Shown here piece after piece: positions 48,045-59,212 of a DNA stretch of 64,000 nucleotides (position 1 is the stretch's first letter; the number at the start of each line of letters is the position of its first letter). The DNA comes from Hydrangea macrophylla (lineage: Eukaryota > Streptophyta > Magnoliopsida > Cornales > Hydrangeaceae): the NCBI GenBank assembly GCA_033977485.1, contig CM066995.1, forward strand, positions 51,893,162-51,957,161, written 5' to 3'. The position numbers and the translations under genes are program-made. The notes below the pieces were generated by a model. The model saw nothing but the letters and a program-made list of their open reading frames with translations. It did no database searches and was not told the origin of the DNA.

Positions 48045-48908
48045 CTGCATTGTAAAGGACAGGATAGTCTGGATGGGGAATGTCCAGGCAATAAAGGCCG
48101 TCAGCTTGTTGAAAGCTGAGTGAGCACTAACTAACGCAGTCTCAGAGAAATAACATATTTACAGTTATGAACAATAGATGACAGTGATACGAAATATATC
48201 TCTTCCTCTTTTATTCAGACATATCATTAATCGATTCTTATTAACTCCCATTCTAAGACCGATTTCACAATACCCAACTGACCATCTCGAACTGATTATA
48301 TCAGCACAACATACCAGTGCTCTTGTTCACCGCTATACCGCTTTTAAGAACTCTTGCGAGCACCCATACATCGTTCTCATATAACGACTAGTCTATGGAT
48401 GTACCCATACTCTTGTTCACCGCTTTTAAGAACTCTTACTGTTCATCGCTTTTAAGAACGCTTGCGAGTACGATACATACACAGCTCTGGTAAATATAAA
48501 TCATGGATGTGCCACAATTACTCTTGTTCACCGCTTTTAAGAACGCTTGCGAGTACTGTGCACCCATAATTCTCACGATCCTGATCAAATCCTTGACATA
48601 TACTTATCGGATTCAACCTGAGCAAATCATCAGCTCGACTTACACAACTTTGAACATACAAATCCTCTTACTGACTCACTTCTCACTTATCCAATACTAC
48701 CCAGTATTATCATCTCAAACTTACTCCGTTATCGCGTCGTACTATTACTAGCGTTCCGAACCCGACTACGTTACTCACCATGTTATCTCAATCTCGTTAT
48801 CGTATCCCATTACCTCCGTAATCCATAATATCGCATAATAGGAATATGGAACAAAGATTTAACAACTACGCATTATAATAACTGAAAAGAAATACATTCA
48901 TGTTCTGC

Positions 48909-49082
48909 TCGAGTTTGATCGATTGAGGTCCTCTCGATCGATTGAGGAAAGGTGATGTTCGATCGATTGAAGTCTTCTCGATCGATCGAAGAAATGTGAT
49001 CTCGATCGATTGAACTTATTTCGATCGATTGAGACTTAGTGATGTTCGATCGATTGAACTTAGTTCGATCGGTCGAACTTCG
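48909..49082. repeat. palindrome cluster 2 (TTCGATCGATTGAA type), 3' LTR
   Basis: Nine copies in about 175 bases, mostly CTCGATCGATTGA or TTCGATCGATTGA, one GATCGATCGAA and one GATCGGTCGAA. They lie within the putative LTR intron, 120-290 bases after the donor. The counterpart in the 5' LTR is 57195-57361. Confidence 0.85.
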
Positions 49083-49183
49083 TCTTCCACAGATTCTGCC
49101 TGTGAACGTGCAGAATGTGCTAGGGTGTTTGGGTTATAATTAATACGTCCAGAATATGTAAAACATCATAATTAAGTTACCGA

Positions 49184-49200
49184 GTGAGTTTGGAACTCAC
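49184..49200 (-). promoter_or_regulatory. splice-donor-like hairpin GTGAGTT/AACTCAC
   Basis: A perfect 7-bp inverted repeat with loop TGG (GTGAGTTTGGAACTCAC on the plus strand). On the transcript strand it follows CAACTTTCG, so G|GTGAGT matches the 5' splice consensus. Equivalents are at 30897-30913 (loop of 3), 62741-62758 (loop of 4), 43817-43833 (one stem change) and 57464-57480; 20236-20254 is a degraded version. Stems are kept while loops vary. Confidence 0.6.
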
Positions 49201-49478
49201 CGAAAGTTGTTAAGGGCGCGTTTGGCTCGTCAAACTTCTCCGAGCTTTTCTAATGGCTTCCTCTTTCTCTCTCTCTGCCTCTGTCTCTCCCTGTCTCCTT
49301 CTCTCTTTCTCTCCTTCTTCTTGTTCTTCTTCTTCTTCGGATCTTTCTTCTTCTCTCGGTCTCCCAGATATATATATATGTATGTGTGTGTATATATATA
49401 AACACACATAAAACTCACCACTCTCTCTCTCTCTCAAACTCTTAAGTTCAGCAAACACACAACACACACGAATGCAGT

Positions 49479-49490
49479 GTATATATAGAG
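49479..49490 (-). promoter_or_regulatory. TATA box of the Tekay-like 3' LTR
   Basis: The minus strand reads CCTCTATATATACACTGC. The same sequence occurs at 57771-57782 in the 5' LTR and, slightly changed, in the plus-strand copy (43502-43510), copy C (31177-31185) and the solo LTR at 60921 (63059-63069). Confidence 0.7.
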
Positions 49491-49547
49491 GTGGGAGAGG
49501 TGCAGATGGCATTGTTTGCGGGAAACCTGGGAATTCTGATAATTACA

Positions 49548-49742
49548 TTCTCGATCGATCGAAGGATGCTCGATCGATCGAACTCAGGTCGGTCAGGTTT
49601 GATCGATTGAAGAAAGTTTGATCGATTGAAATGGGGACCACGTATTAAATTTATGTCGGTAGGGTTTCGATCGATTGAACAAGGTTCGATCGCTTGAACT
49701 TCTGGTATTCTTGATCGCTCGAACTAGCTTCGATCGATCGAA
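49548..49742. repeat. palindrome cluster 1 (TTCGATCGATCGAA type), 3' LTR
   Basis: Eight copies in about 195 bases, including perfect TCGATCGATCGAA units and variants TTCGATCGCTTGAA, TTTGATCGATTGAA. They lie 60-255 bases upstream of the TATA box on the transcript strand. The counterpart in the 5' LTR is 57838-58031. Confidence 0.85.
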
Positions 49743-49874
49743 GATGAAATTGCATGAATGGTCAAGGAAAGTATATAGAACCTCTCTGCATTAAATATTT
49801 ATTGAAAATACGGGGTATTACATCATCCACCACCCAACAAAAGATTTCGTCCTCGAAATTGGAAACATACAGAG

Positions 49875-52800
49875 TTAAAACAAAAATGGAAACTTCTCAT
49901 GCATCTCTGACTCTAGTTCCCATGAAGCTTCTCCTTCATCATGATGCTTCCACTGAATCTTGACTAATGGAATCTCCTTATTCCTGAGCTTCTTGACTCC
50001 ACGATCTAAAATGCGAACTGGTCCTTCGTTGAACGTAATGTTGTTGTTGACTTCAATATCTTCGAAGTTGATCTCGTGTGCTGGATTGTGAACACACTTC
50101 CTCAGCATACTGATGTGGAAAACGTTGTGCACTCCTGACATCTTCGGGGGCAACGCAAGGCGATAAGCAACTTTTCCAACACGCTCTAGAATCTCGAACG
50201 GTCCGATGAATCGTGGCGATAATTTGCCTCTCTTCTGACCAAATCTGATGATGCCTCGAACAGGCGAAACCTTGAGTAGTACATGATCTCCAACGGCAAA
50301 CTCTACATCTTTGCATCGCTTGTCAGCATACCTCTTGTGTCTAGTCTGGGCTGTCTTCATCTTCTCACGTACAATCTGAATCTTCTCACTAGTCTCTCGT
50401 ATCATCTCTGGCCCAAGAAGTTGAGTATCTCCGACTTCAGTCCAACATAACGGCGATCGGCAAGGTCTTCCGTACAAAGCTTCGAACGGCGCCATTCCTA
50501 TGCTCGAATGATAACTGTTGTTGTAAGCAAACTCTATCAGAGGTAAGTGTGTCTCCCAAGAATTCTCAAAATCAATGACGCAAGCACGTAACATGTCCTC
50601 CATTACTTGATTAACTCTTTCAGTCTGACCATCGGTCTGTGGATGAAAAGCTGAACTTAAGTTCAATGTTGTTCCCATCGCTGTCTGGAGACTCTTCCAA
50701 AACTCTGCAGTAAAGCGTGAATCTCGATCTGTCACGATAGAAACAGGTATTCCATGTAACCGTACTATGTGTTGTAGATACATTCGGCTCAAACGTTCCA
50801 CTGGATACGTCATATTGTAGGCAATAAAATGTGCCGTCTTCGTAAGTCGATCCACGATTACCCAAATAGCATCGTGGTTCTACTGTGACTTCGGCAATCC
50901 TACCACAAAATCCATGGTGATGTATTCCCATTTCCATTGAGGAATTGGTAACGGCTGTAGAAGTCCAGGTGGTTTCTGATGTTCTGCCTTTACTTGTTTA
51001 CAAGTAAGACACTGAGAAACATACTCAGCCACTTCTCGCTTCATTCCTTCCCACCAAAAATTTCTCTTCAAGTCCTTGTACATCTTTGTACCTCCTGGAT
51101 GAATCGTCATCCGCGACTTATGAGCTTCATCCAATATGTCTTTCCGAAGTTTTTCGTTGTCAGGTACACAGAGTCTACCTTTACATCGTAAGGCTCCATC
51201 TGTACTAACACTCCAGATCTCAGGTTCTTTTGCTGCCATCTTCGTGAACCATAACTTGAAATCTTCTGCTGTCTGATGAGCTTCTATGATACGGCTGATC
51301 AAAGCTGGTTGTACCATCAGACATCCAAAATGTTGTCTTTCCATTGGTTCCACTGGCTAGAGCTGGAATTCGGCTAATACCTCCAACGCTTTCCATTCTC
51401 GAATTAGCAATGCAGCGATCACTAGTCGAGGTTTACGGCTCAAAGCATCTTCTACGACATTTGCTTTACCCGGATGGTATTGCAATGAAAAGTCATAGTC
51501 CTTGAGTAACTCCATCCATCTTCGTTGTCGCATGTTCAACTCCTTTTGAGAGAACAAATACTTCAAGCTCTTATGATCAGAAAACAGATCAAACTTTTCT
51601 CCATAGAGATAATGTCTCCAAATCTTCAAGGCAAACACTATTGCTGCCAATTCCAAATCATGCGTAGGATAATTCTTCTCGTGTACCTTCAATTGTCTTG
51701 ATCCATATGCGATAACATTCCCGTCTTGCATAAGTACACAACCCAATCCCTGGTGCGATGCGTCACTGTAGATCACATACCTTTTTCCATTCTTAGGTAT
51801 CGCAAGTACCGGCGCAGAAGTCAATTTCTCTTTTAACTCCTGAAATGCACCCTCATGCTTGTCCGTCCATGCGTACTTCGTCTCCTTTCTTGTTAAATTT
51901 GTTAGAGGTCCCGCTATCTTGGAAAATCCTTCTACGAATCTTCTGTAATATCCTGCTAATCCAAGAAAACTTCTGACCTCTGTTGCATTGGTCGGTCTAT
52001 TCCAGCTTAAGACTGCATCAATCTTAGATGAGTCCACAGAGATACCGTTCTGAGATATAACATGTCCCAAGAATTTGACTTCCCGTAGCCAAAACTCACA
52101 CTTGCTGAACTTTGCATACAACTTGCTATCTCGAAGTGTCTACAAGGCAACCTGTAAATGCTCCTCATGATCTCCCTCCGTCTTTGAGTAGACCAGTATA
52201 TCATCGATGAACACTATAATGAATTGATCCAGATATGGTCTGAATACTCTATTCATTAAGTCCATAAATACTGCTGGCGCATTCGTCAATCCAAAAGGCA
52301 TAACTAGAAACTCATAATGCCCGTATCTTGTCCTGAATGCAGTCTTCGATACATCCTCTGGTCGAACTAACAATTGGTGATATCCAGAACGCAGATCGAT
52401 CTTGGAAAAGATCCTGGATCCTTGTAACTGGTCGAATAGGTCATCTATCCGAGGTAGTGGATATCTATTCTTGATCGTAACCTTGTTCAACTCCCTGTAG
52501 TCTATACAGAGTCGAAGTGTTCCGTCTTTCTTCTTCACAAACAGAACTGGTGCTCCCCAAGGTGACGTACTTGGGCGAATAAATCCTAAATCTTCAAGTT
52601 CCTGAACTTGCTTCTTCAGTTCCAACATCTCAGTTGGCGCCATCCTATATAGAGTCTTAGATATCGGTAACGTACCAGGTACTAATTCCACACAAAAGTC
52701 TATTTCTCTTTTTGGCGGAAGTCCTTTAATATCCTGAAATACATCCTGAAAATCTTGTACAATAGGAATCTGATCCATCGTGAGCTCTGTACTCGTACTC

Positions 52801-54395
52801 CCGATCGTAGCCAAACTACTCGTAAGAAACATATCACTCGTCGGCTGACACTGAAATCTAATCGTCGGTTTTCCTTATCTCGGAAATACAATCGACTTAG
52901 TAGGGCAATCCAAATTGGCACTGTACTTAGTTAACCAATCCATCCCTAGGATAACATCAAATCCTGACATTGACAGAACTATCAAGTTTGCAGGAAGATT
53001 CCTATCTCCCAAGGTCAATGGGCAATCTTTACACACTTTACTCAACTTAACTGTCACTCCCAACGGTGACACAACATTCAGTGTTGACTCAAGTGTCTGG
53101 GGTTCTAAACCCAATTGACGCACAATCTTAACAGTAATAAATGAGCGTGCAGCTCCAGTATCAAATAAAGCTTTAACTGGCCTATGAAAGAGTACAAGCG
53201 TACCTTCCAAATGTTGTTGTTCATCAGCGTTAAAGCCTGCTTCTCCTGGGATAATACCATTCATCCTTGTCTGATCTGGAGGTCCTTGTATCCCTTGAAT
53301 CGATGCTCCATAGTACCCTCCTTGTGGTGCACGACAATCCTTGCTCAAGTGCCCTGGCTTGTTGTAATTCCGACAGACAATATCCATTCTGCGGTTAACT
53401 CTAGGGGCTGTACAGAATCTGGCAACGTGCCCTGGCTTTCCGTAATTAAAACATCCTTCGCTATTGCTTGGCGGCGCTGTCAGTAGTGCCTGCGGTTATG
53501 ATCCTTGCTGGCGATATTGTTGGGGTCGAGTATAGCCCTGTTGTGGCTTTCTGGTTCCTTCCCAGGTTCTCTTGTTCCTTTAGAAATTACTCTGAGGTCT
53601 CCAACCTTGAGTATTCCTTGGTGGCAGGTTATGGAAATTCTTCTGTTGAAAACTTCTAGATGACTGAGGTCGATTCATCTGTGGTTGTTGTGCTGGATAA
53701 GCATCCTTTTCCAACCCTGCTGCAAATCTAAAAATCCATTCAAATGATTGATTCAGATGACCAACCATCATGTGTCTGAGGTGGGGATTCAATCCTTGGT
53801 GAAATCTCTTCACCTTATTCTGTGGCGTGTCTATCATATGTTGAGCAAATCTGGATAGACACTCGAACTGTGTTGTGTATTCTCGTACAGTCCATCCTCC
53901 TTGTACCAGATTGAGAAAGTTCATTTCCTGTTGATCTCTCTCATCCTCTGGGAAATACTTCTCCAAAAATCGTCCTTTGAATGTCTCCCATGGCATAACT
54001 TTAGCAGTATCGATCCCAATAGTGGCTCGCTCGGCTTCCCACCAATCTGCGGCGGCATAAGTAAGCTGAAACGTAGCAAGACGACGCTTCTCTTGTTCGC
54101 TGCATTCTAACGCTTCGAATATCAACTCCATTTCTCTTATCCATTGTTCCGCTTTCCAAGGTTCTGTTAGTCCATCAAACTTCTCAGGACGTAACCCACG
54201 AAAATTTGCTAACAACTTATCTCCAGTCTATCTTGGTGGCGGGGGTGCAAGAGGTCTCTGGTGAGTCGAATGATTATAAGTATCTCCCACATGCTCCATC
54301 CTCTGCATGAAGGCTTCGAAAATTCCCGTCGGATCCATCCCTTCCGGAATAGGTGCTCCATTACACGCTTGGTGATTTCTCAAGGGTCCTACCAT
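49875..54395 (-). pseudogene. gag-pol polyprotein of the complete Tekay-like element, seven in-frame stops
   Basis: One frame runs from ATG 54395 to TAA 49875 (about 1,506 codons). Order: Gag core (54210-53600, F-D-G-L and W-W-E region); two zinc knuckles (about 53458 and 53374), both with Tyr in place of the second Cys (C-F-N-Y, C-R-N-Y); protease (L-F-D-T-G-A, about 53160); reverse transcriptase (52720-52150, F-I-D-D-I-L at its active site); RNase H (Y-S-D-A-S-H, about 51765); integrase zinc finger (H...H...C-x2-C, 51110-51000) and core (V-D-R-L, V-T-D-R-D-S-R-F, Q-V-M-E-D; 50855-50590); chromodomain (V-K-I-Q-W-K-H-H...W-E-L-E, 49960-49890). The frame is broken only by stops TAG 54228, TAA 53580, TAA 53496, TAA 52875, TAG 52140, TAG 51357 and TAG 50880 (lowest coordinate), with no frameshift. 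It cannot make a full polyprotein without readthrough, so it must have been mobilised in trans or have decayed since. Confidence 0.92.
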
Positions 54396-54767
54396 GATAA
54401 TAACGAGTATCGCCTATAAGAGACATATCGATTAGCTGAAAGTCTTCTCACATAAACGAAACCGAGATAGAACGAGAAGCAACAAGAACTAACAGTTCTA
54501 CAAAACAACACATCAAACAACCAACAATCAATATCAAAAGTACTGCTCGTATATATATAGATATCAAAAGATGTACCATGGAGTATACAGTAACCATACC
54601 ATGTACCACGTGGGACATAAGCAAAAACAGCACTAAGGTCAACTACTAATACTACTGCTAACATCTATACAAAGCTATGGTCAAATAGCTATCGCTCAAG
54701 CTCCCAAAAATCTAGTGGACAACATGTCCTGGTAAAACTAACAAAACTAAGCCCTGCAGGTCCCGAC

Positions 54768-55748
54768 TCAAAAGTTGTCAGCATCTGATCCTGCTGGTGG
54801 TGCCTCGTCCTCTGAATCAATCTCCATCTCCTCGAGTGGATCATCCTCGACTGGTGCAACAAGATCTCCAACTACTACCCCTATATCCCAATCCTCTATC
54901 ATCTCTGCATCATCGTCCTCCATTACGTCCACTATCGCCTGGTTAGCGACATCGACTGCTACTGCGGCGAATCCGTCGGCTATATCAAGAGCTCCTGCTA
55001 TCGCGGCCTCTCCTATAACAAAACCCGCTGGCTGAGCGATCATCTGAGCTATCCATCCTACTGCCATATCGGTCATGGCTGCCATATGCATAATCGGTCC
55101 AGCTGGTATCTGAAGCATAACCGGTGCCTCTGGCACAACTACGTCCTCATCGACCGCATCCTCATCTACTACAATGTCTGCCTCAATAGCCTCTGGGTCT
55201 GGTACTGGATCCTCTGGCTCAAACTCTGGCTCCTCGGGGTCATCCTCAGGCTCATCATCATCTGCATCATCTGCATGCTCATCCTCTACTGGGTCCTCGT
55301 CGTCTATCGGCTCCTCCTCTCCGTCCCCGTCCATGTCCTCATCGGCATGCTCATCCTCAGGCTCTGGAACTGGTACGTTGGGTACCGGTGATGATGGTGC
55401 TGCCGGTGCTGGTGCAACTACAGGCTCTGGTGGACCGGCTACAATAGCTCTCAACTCAATCTCATCCATCTCTGGCTTACTCTGAATTAACCGTAATATC
55501 TCCTGACAAATGTCTCTACCAATCCTCGCAGTGTGGTAAACATCCATACGCATCTGCGTCGGGTGAGTCCTCTCTGTCACATAAAGTGCTCTCCACATGT
55601 CCTCCTCCAAATGCCTCCTAGCTATCTGGCATACACGCTCACGATAAAACTCTGGGTCAGCTGGCTCCACGGTATCCCCATGGATCACGTGTCCTCCATA
55701 AGCATCGGTAACAAACTGATGGAACTCTGGATCCATGCTATCCTGCAA
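54768..55748 (-). CDS. extra ORF between primer-binding site and gag (acidic, 326 aa)
   Basis: An intact 326-codon frame in the leader of the complete element, 140 bases after the primer-binding site. Residues 1-95 are mixed (G-D-T-V-E-P-A-D-P-E-F-Y-R-E-R-V-C, R-I-G-R-D-I-C-Q-E-I). Residues 96-125 are Pro/Ala-rich; 125-200 are almost only Asp/Glu/Pro; 200-265 are Ala/Met/Ile-rich and could form helices; the tail is acidic again. No known domain is recognised, and no zinc finger or clear membrane segment. Homologous pieces are present at 16905-16010 (decayed) and 46927-47003 (truncated). The S-I/M-D-P start region is conserved; an alternative Met at residue 5 is possible. Gag begins 373 bases downstream in a different frame (54395). 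Function unknown; acidic low-complexity composition would suit a chaperone, activator or decoy role, but this is speculation. Confidence 0.7.
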   Translation of the reverse strand: MQDSMDPEFHQFVTDAYGGHVIHGDTVEPADPEFYRERVCQIARRHLEEDMWRALYVTERTHPTQMRMDVYHTARIGRDICQEILRLIQSKPEMDEIELRAIVAGPPEPVVAPAPAAPSSPVPNVPVPEPEDEHADEDMDGDGEEEPIDDEDPVEDEHADDADDDEPEDDPEEPEFEPEDPVPDPEAIEADIVVDEDAVDEDVVVPEAPVMLQIPAGPIMHMAAMTDMAVGWIAQMIAQPAGFVIGEAAIAGALDIADGFAAVAVDVANQAIVDVMEDDDAEMIEDWDIGVVVGDLVAPVEDDPLEEMEIDSEDEAPPAGSDADNF

Positions 55749-55888
55749 AGGAAAACTATCTATCGTCAGGAAGACGAACTTATCTTAAACTCATATCTCA
55801 TCTCAGGAAGTCTTAAATACTAGAACCAGATGGTGTGGGATCCATCAGTGAATGACAATATCAGAACCTAACCGTAATATAACCAGGG

Positions 55889-55900
55889 GCTCTGATACCA
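55889..55900 (-). promoter_or_regulatory. primer-binding site of the complete Tekay-like element
   Basis: TGGTATCAGAGC on the minus strand, complementary to the 3' end of initiator tRNA-Met, 7 bases inside the 5' LTR. Confidence 0.92.
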
Positions 55901-55907
55901 AAAACCC

Positions 55908-58111
55908 TGTCACGCCCCGGAGCAGCATAAATAGAGAAAAATAAATTTCCTTTATGGGTCCATAGGGAATGACAAGTGAAAGTCACTGATATCCACACCA
56001 CACAGTACTAGTCCACAAGAACAACAGGAACAGTAAACCACTGAAATAAAAACAGTTCTATCTATTACAATCATCAGAGTATGGTCCACAGGATCACAAC
56101 AGGTCTGGAGACAATATATGCCCAAGTACCCGTTAAACTACAAAGTACAACAGTAAAAGAAAAGTAGTAATATAAACTACTATCTATCTTCAGGTCTTCA
56201 GCTAGCGTACGGATAGGCGTCAGCATAACTGGCATCAGTGGGGTCATTCTCCACGTAACTCCCTTCAGGGTAATCGTTATCGCCATAAGTTCCGTCATCT
56301 GCATTGTAAAGGACAGGATAGTCTGGATGGGGAATGTCCAGGCAATAAAGGCCGTCAGCTTGTTGAAAGCTGAGTGAGCACTAACTAACGCAGTCTCAGA
56401 GAAATAACATATTTACAGTTATGAACAATAGATGACAGTGATACGAAATATATCTCTTCCTCTTTTATTCAGACATATCATTAATCGATTCTTATTAACT
56501 CCCATTCTAAGACCGATTTCACAATACCCAACTGACCATCTCGAACTGATTATATCAGCACAACATACCAGTGCTCTTGTTCACCGCTATACCGCTTTTA
56601 AGAACTCTTGCGAGCACCCATACATCGTTCTCATATAACGACTAGTCTATGGATGTACCCATACTCTTGTTCACCGCTTTTAAGAACTCTTACTGTTCAT
56701 CGCTTTTAAGAACGCTTGCGAGTACGATACATACACAGCTCTGGTAAATATAAATCATGGATGTGCCACAATTACTCTTGTTCACCTCTTTTAAGAACTC
56801 TTACTGTTCACCGCTTTTAAGAACGCTTGCGAGTACTGTGCACCCATAATTCTCACGATCCTGATCAAATCCTTGACATATACTTATCGGATTCAACCTG
56901 AGCGAATCATCAGCTCGACTTATACAACTTTGAACATACAAATCCTCTTACTGACTCACTTCTCACTTATCCAATACTACCCAGTATTATCATCTCAAAC
57001 TTACTCCGTTATCGCGTCGTACTATTACTAGCGTTCCGAACCCGACTACGTTACTCACCATGTTATCTCAATCTCGTTATCGTATCCCATTACCTCCGTA
57101 ATCCATAATATCGCATAATAGGAATATGGAACAAAGATTTAACAACTACGCATTATAATAACTGAAAAGAAATACATTCATGTTCTGCTCGGGTTCGATC
57201 GATTGAGGTCCTCTCGATCGATTGAGGAAAGGTGATGTTCGATCGATTGAAGTCTTCTCGATCGATCGAAGAAATGTGATCTCGATTGATTGAACTTATT
57301 TCGATCGATTGAGACTTAGTGATGTTCGATCGATTGAACTTAGTTCGATCGGTCGAACTTCGTCTTCCACAGATTCTGCCTGTGAACGTGCAGAATGTGC
57401 TAGGGTGTTTGGGTTATAATTAATACCTCCAGAATATGTAAAACATCATAACTAAGTTACCGAGTGAGTTTGGAACTCACCGAAAGTTGTTAAGGGCGCG
57501 TTTGGCTCGTCAAACTTCTCCGAGCTTTTCTAATGGCTTCCTCTTTCTCTCTCTCTGCCTCTGTCTCTCCCTGTCTCCTTCTCTCCTTCTTCTTGTTCTT
57601 CTTCTTCTTCGGATCTTTCTTCTTCTCTCGGTCTCCCGGATATATATATGTATGTGTGTGTATATAATTGTGTATATATATATATAAACACACACAAAAC
57701 TCACCACTCTCTCTCTCTCTCTCTCAAACTCTTAAGTTCAGCAAACACACAACACACACGAATGCAGTGTATATATAGAGGTGGGAGAGGTGCAGATGGC
57801 ATTGTTTGCGGAAAACCTGGGAATTCTGATAATTACATTCTCGATCGATCGAAGGATGCTCGATCGATCGAACTCAGGTCGGTCAGGTTTGATCGATTGA
57901 AGAAAGTTTGATCGATTGAAATGGGGACCACGTATTAAATTTATTCGATAGGGTTTCGATTGATTGAACAAGGTTCGATCGCTTGAACTTCTGGGATTCT
58001 CGATCACTCGAACTAGCTTCGATCGATCGAAGATGAAATTGCATGAATGGTCAAGGAAAGTATATAGAACCTCTCTGCATTAAACATTTATTGAAAAGAC
58101 GAGGTATTACA
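55908..58111 (-). repeat. 5' LTR of the complete Tekay-like element
   Basis: 2,204 bp, nearly identical to 47654-49822, with the same internal layout: cluster 1 58031-57838, TATA 57782-57771, donor hairpin 57480-57464, cluster 2 57361-57195, LTR exon 56298-56198. Most differences from the 3' LTR are C/T or G/A transitions, several within CG-containing palindromes. Confidence 0.95.
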
Positions 58112-58753
58112 CTCTCTCTCTCTCTATGTGGTGAACAAGGATAACCCATTTTGCTCTGATTGATGATTTCTCTGATTTTTACCCATTTTGCTTGAAGCTA
58201 GGTTCAAAAATTAATGTGGGTTTCAATTTGCAAGTTATTTAGGTTAGGAAATTTTCACAGTTATTTGCAAGTTGCAAGTTATTGGAAGTTGGTTGAAGCA
58301 AGTATTTTGTGTTTTGAACAAGTGCAGAACATAGTTTTGGTTAATGTGGGTTTCAATTTGCAAGTTATTTGGGGTTTTCTTCAAATTCAGTACTGTGAGA
58401 TCCAGTGGGGGTATGCCCATTTTCACAAGCATACGCTTTATTTGGCTTGGAATACAAGTGTATATAAAGATGTTTTTTTTTTAATGATTTTATTTATGTT
58501 TATTGTTGTCCTTCCCAATTTTTGGGGTCATATTGTTATCATAGGATTTGTTGGAAGTCTTAAGGGTTAAGTTCCATTGGATCAAGATAACCTTTTTAAG
58601 ATTCTTTTGGTCTCAAGCTCTGGATCTATTCTTTTGCTACTTCCTGAATATAAGATATTTAAACTGCTTCTTCAAGTGTAGTAGTAGAAGATTTAAGATA
58701 GTTGGTATTAACTCTCTTTTTTGGTTAATCAAGCCAATTTTTCTGTAATTCGT

Positions 58754-58959
58754 GCAAATGGGTAAGGCAATTCGTTGGTGTAGATTTGATTTTGTAGTTG
58801 TTTCATGTCTTTTTAGTTGGGTTTTCTTCTATCAGATCTGGTTTTCTGCTAACATAGTTAAATTCTTATTTGCTTCTCTCAACAAACAACTAGAACCAGA
58901 TGAGTTTGTGTATATTGTAGCTGAATTAGAAATGGGCATTACAAATCTACATTAAATGT
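58754..58959 (+). repeat. 206-bp direct repeat, copy 1
   Basis: 58754-58959 and 59213-59418 are near-identical, 459 bases apart, each starting GCAAATGGGTAAGGCAATTCG. Both contain an ATGG|GTAAGG splice-donor-like start. The duplication lies in the intron before the Cauli_VI-domain coding exon. Confidence 0.9.
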
Positions 58960-59212
58960 GATTTATTTTTCTTGTCCAGATCCATAAATCAAACCAAGCC
59001 TTAGTTAATGTGAAGAATGTATGAATCTGATGTGAATTATAAAACACTTTATACACTAAGAATTAGTTTCAACAAAGGTGGGTATATAGATAGAAAGTCA
59101 CTTATGTTTTGAAAATCACACTAGGGTTTCAAGAAAACAACATCAAAATAATGGGAATTCCAGCACAAGATGTTCCAAAAGGGGTACAGACATCTACTTG
59201 TGGAGATAACTC

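Larger units (their letters stand above)
47654..49822 (-). repeat. 3' LTR of the complete Tekay-like element
   Basis: 2,169 bp. In transcript order: TGTAATACCCCG edge (49822), palindrome cluster 1 (49742-49548), TATA box (49487-49480), (GA)n-rich stretch, donor hairpin (49200-49184), cluster 2 (49082-48909). Then come minirepeats of GTTCTTAAAAGCGGTGAACA (48550-48320), AAGCTGACGGCC block (about 48105), LTR exon (48044-47944) and the GGGGCGTGACA edge. The 5' LTR has one more minirepeat unit. Confidence 0.95.
47654..58111 (-). mobile_element. complete Tekay-like chromovirus (10.46 kb)
   Basis: A full-length Ty3/gypsy element read leftwards: 5' LTR 58111-55908, PBS 55900-55889, extra ORF 55748-54768, gag-protease-RT-RNase H-integrase-chromodomain 54395-49875, purine tract, 3' LTR 49822-47654. 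The target duplication CTCTC (47649-47653, 58112-58116) lies in a (CT)n tract. The C-terminal chromodomain places it in the chromoviruses and the Gag/integrase wording in the Tekay (Del) group; this is family knowledge, not a search. By eye the two LTRs differ by about twenty substitutions, one 31-base repeat unit and microsatellite lengths, so the insertion is recent. It lies in an intron of the Cauli_VI-domain gene, antisense to it. Confidence 0.95.

Noticed and set aside
47820..48050. 76-codon minus-strand ORF in the LTR, repeated at 56074-56304
   Set aside because: It overlaps the Tyr-rich exon in another frame and is not open in copies B, C or the plus-strand copy.
55174..55485. Ser-rich plus-strand ORF (also 16218-16502)
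   Set aside because: Each is the antisense shadow of the Asp/Glu-rich extra ORF of the Tekay-like elements.
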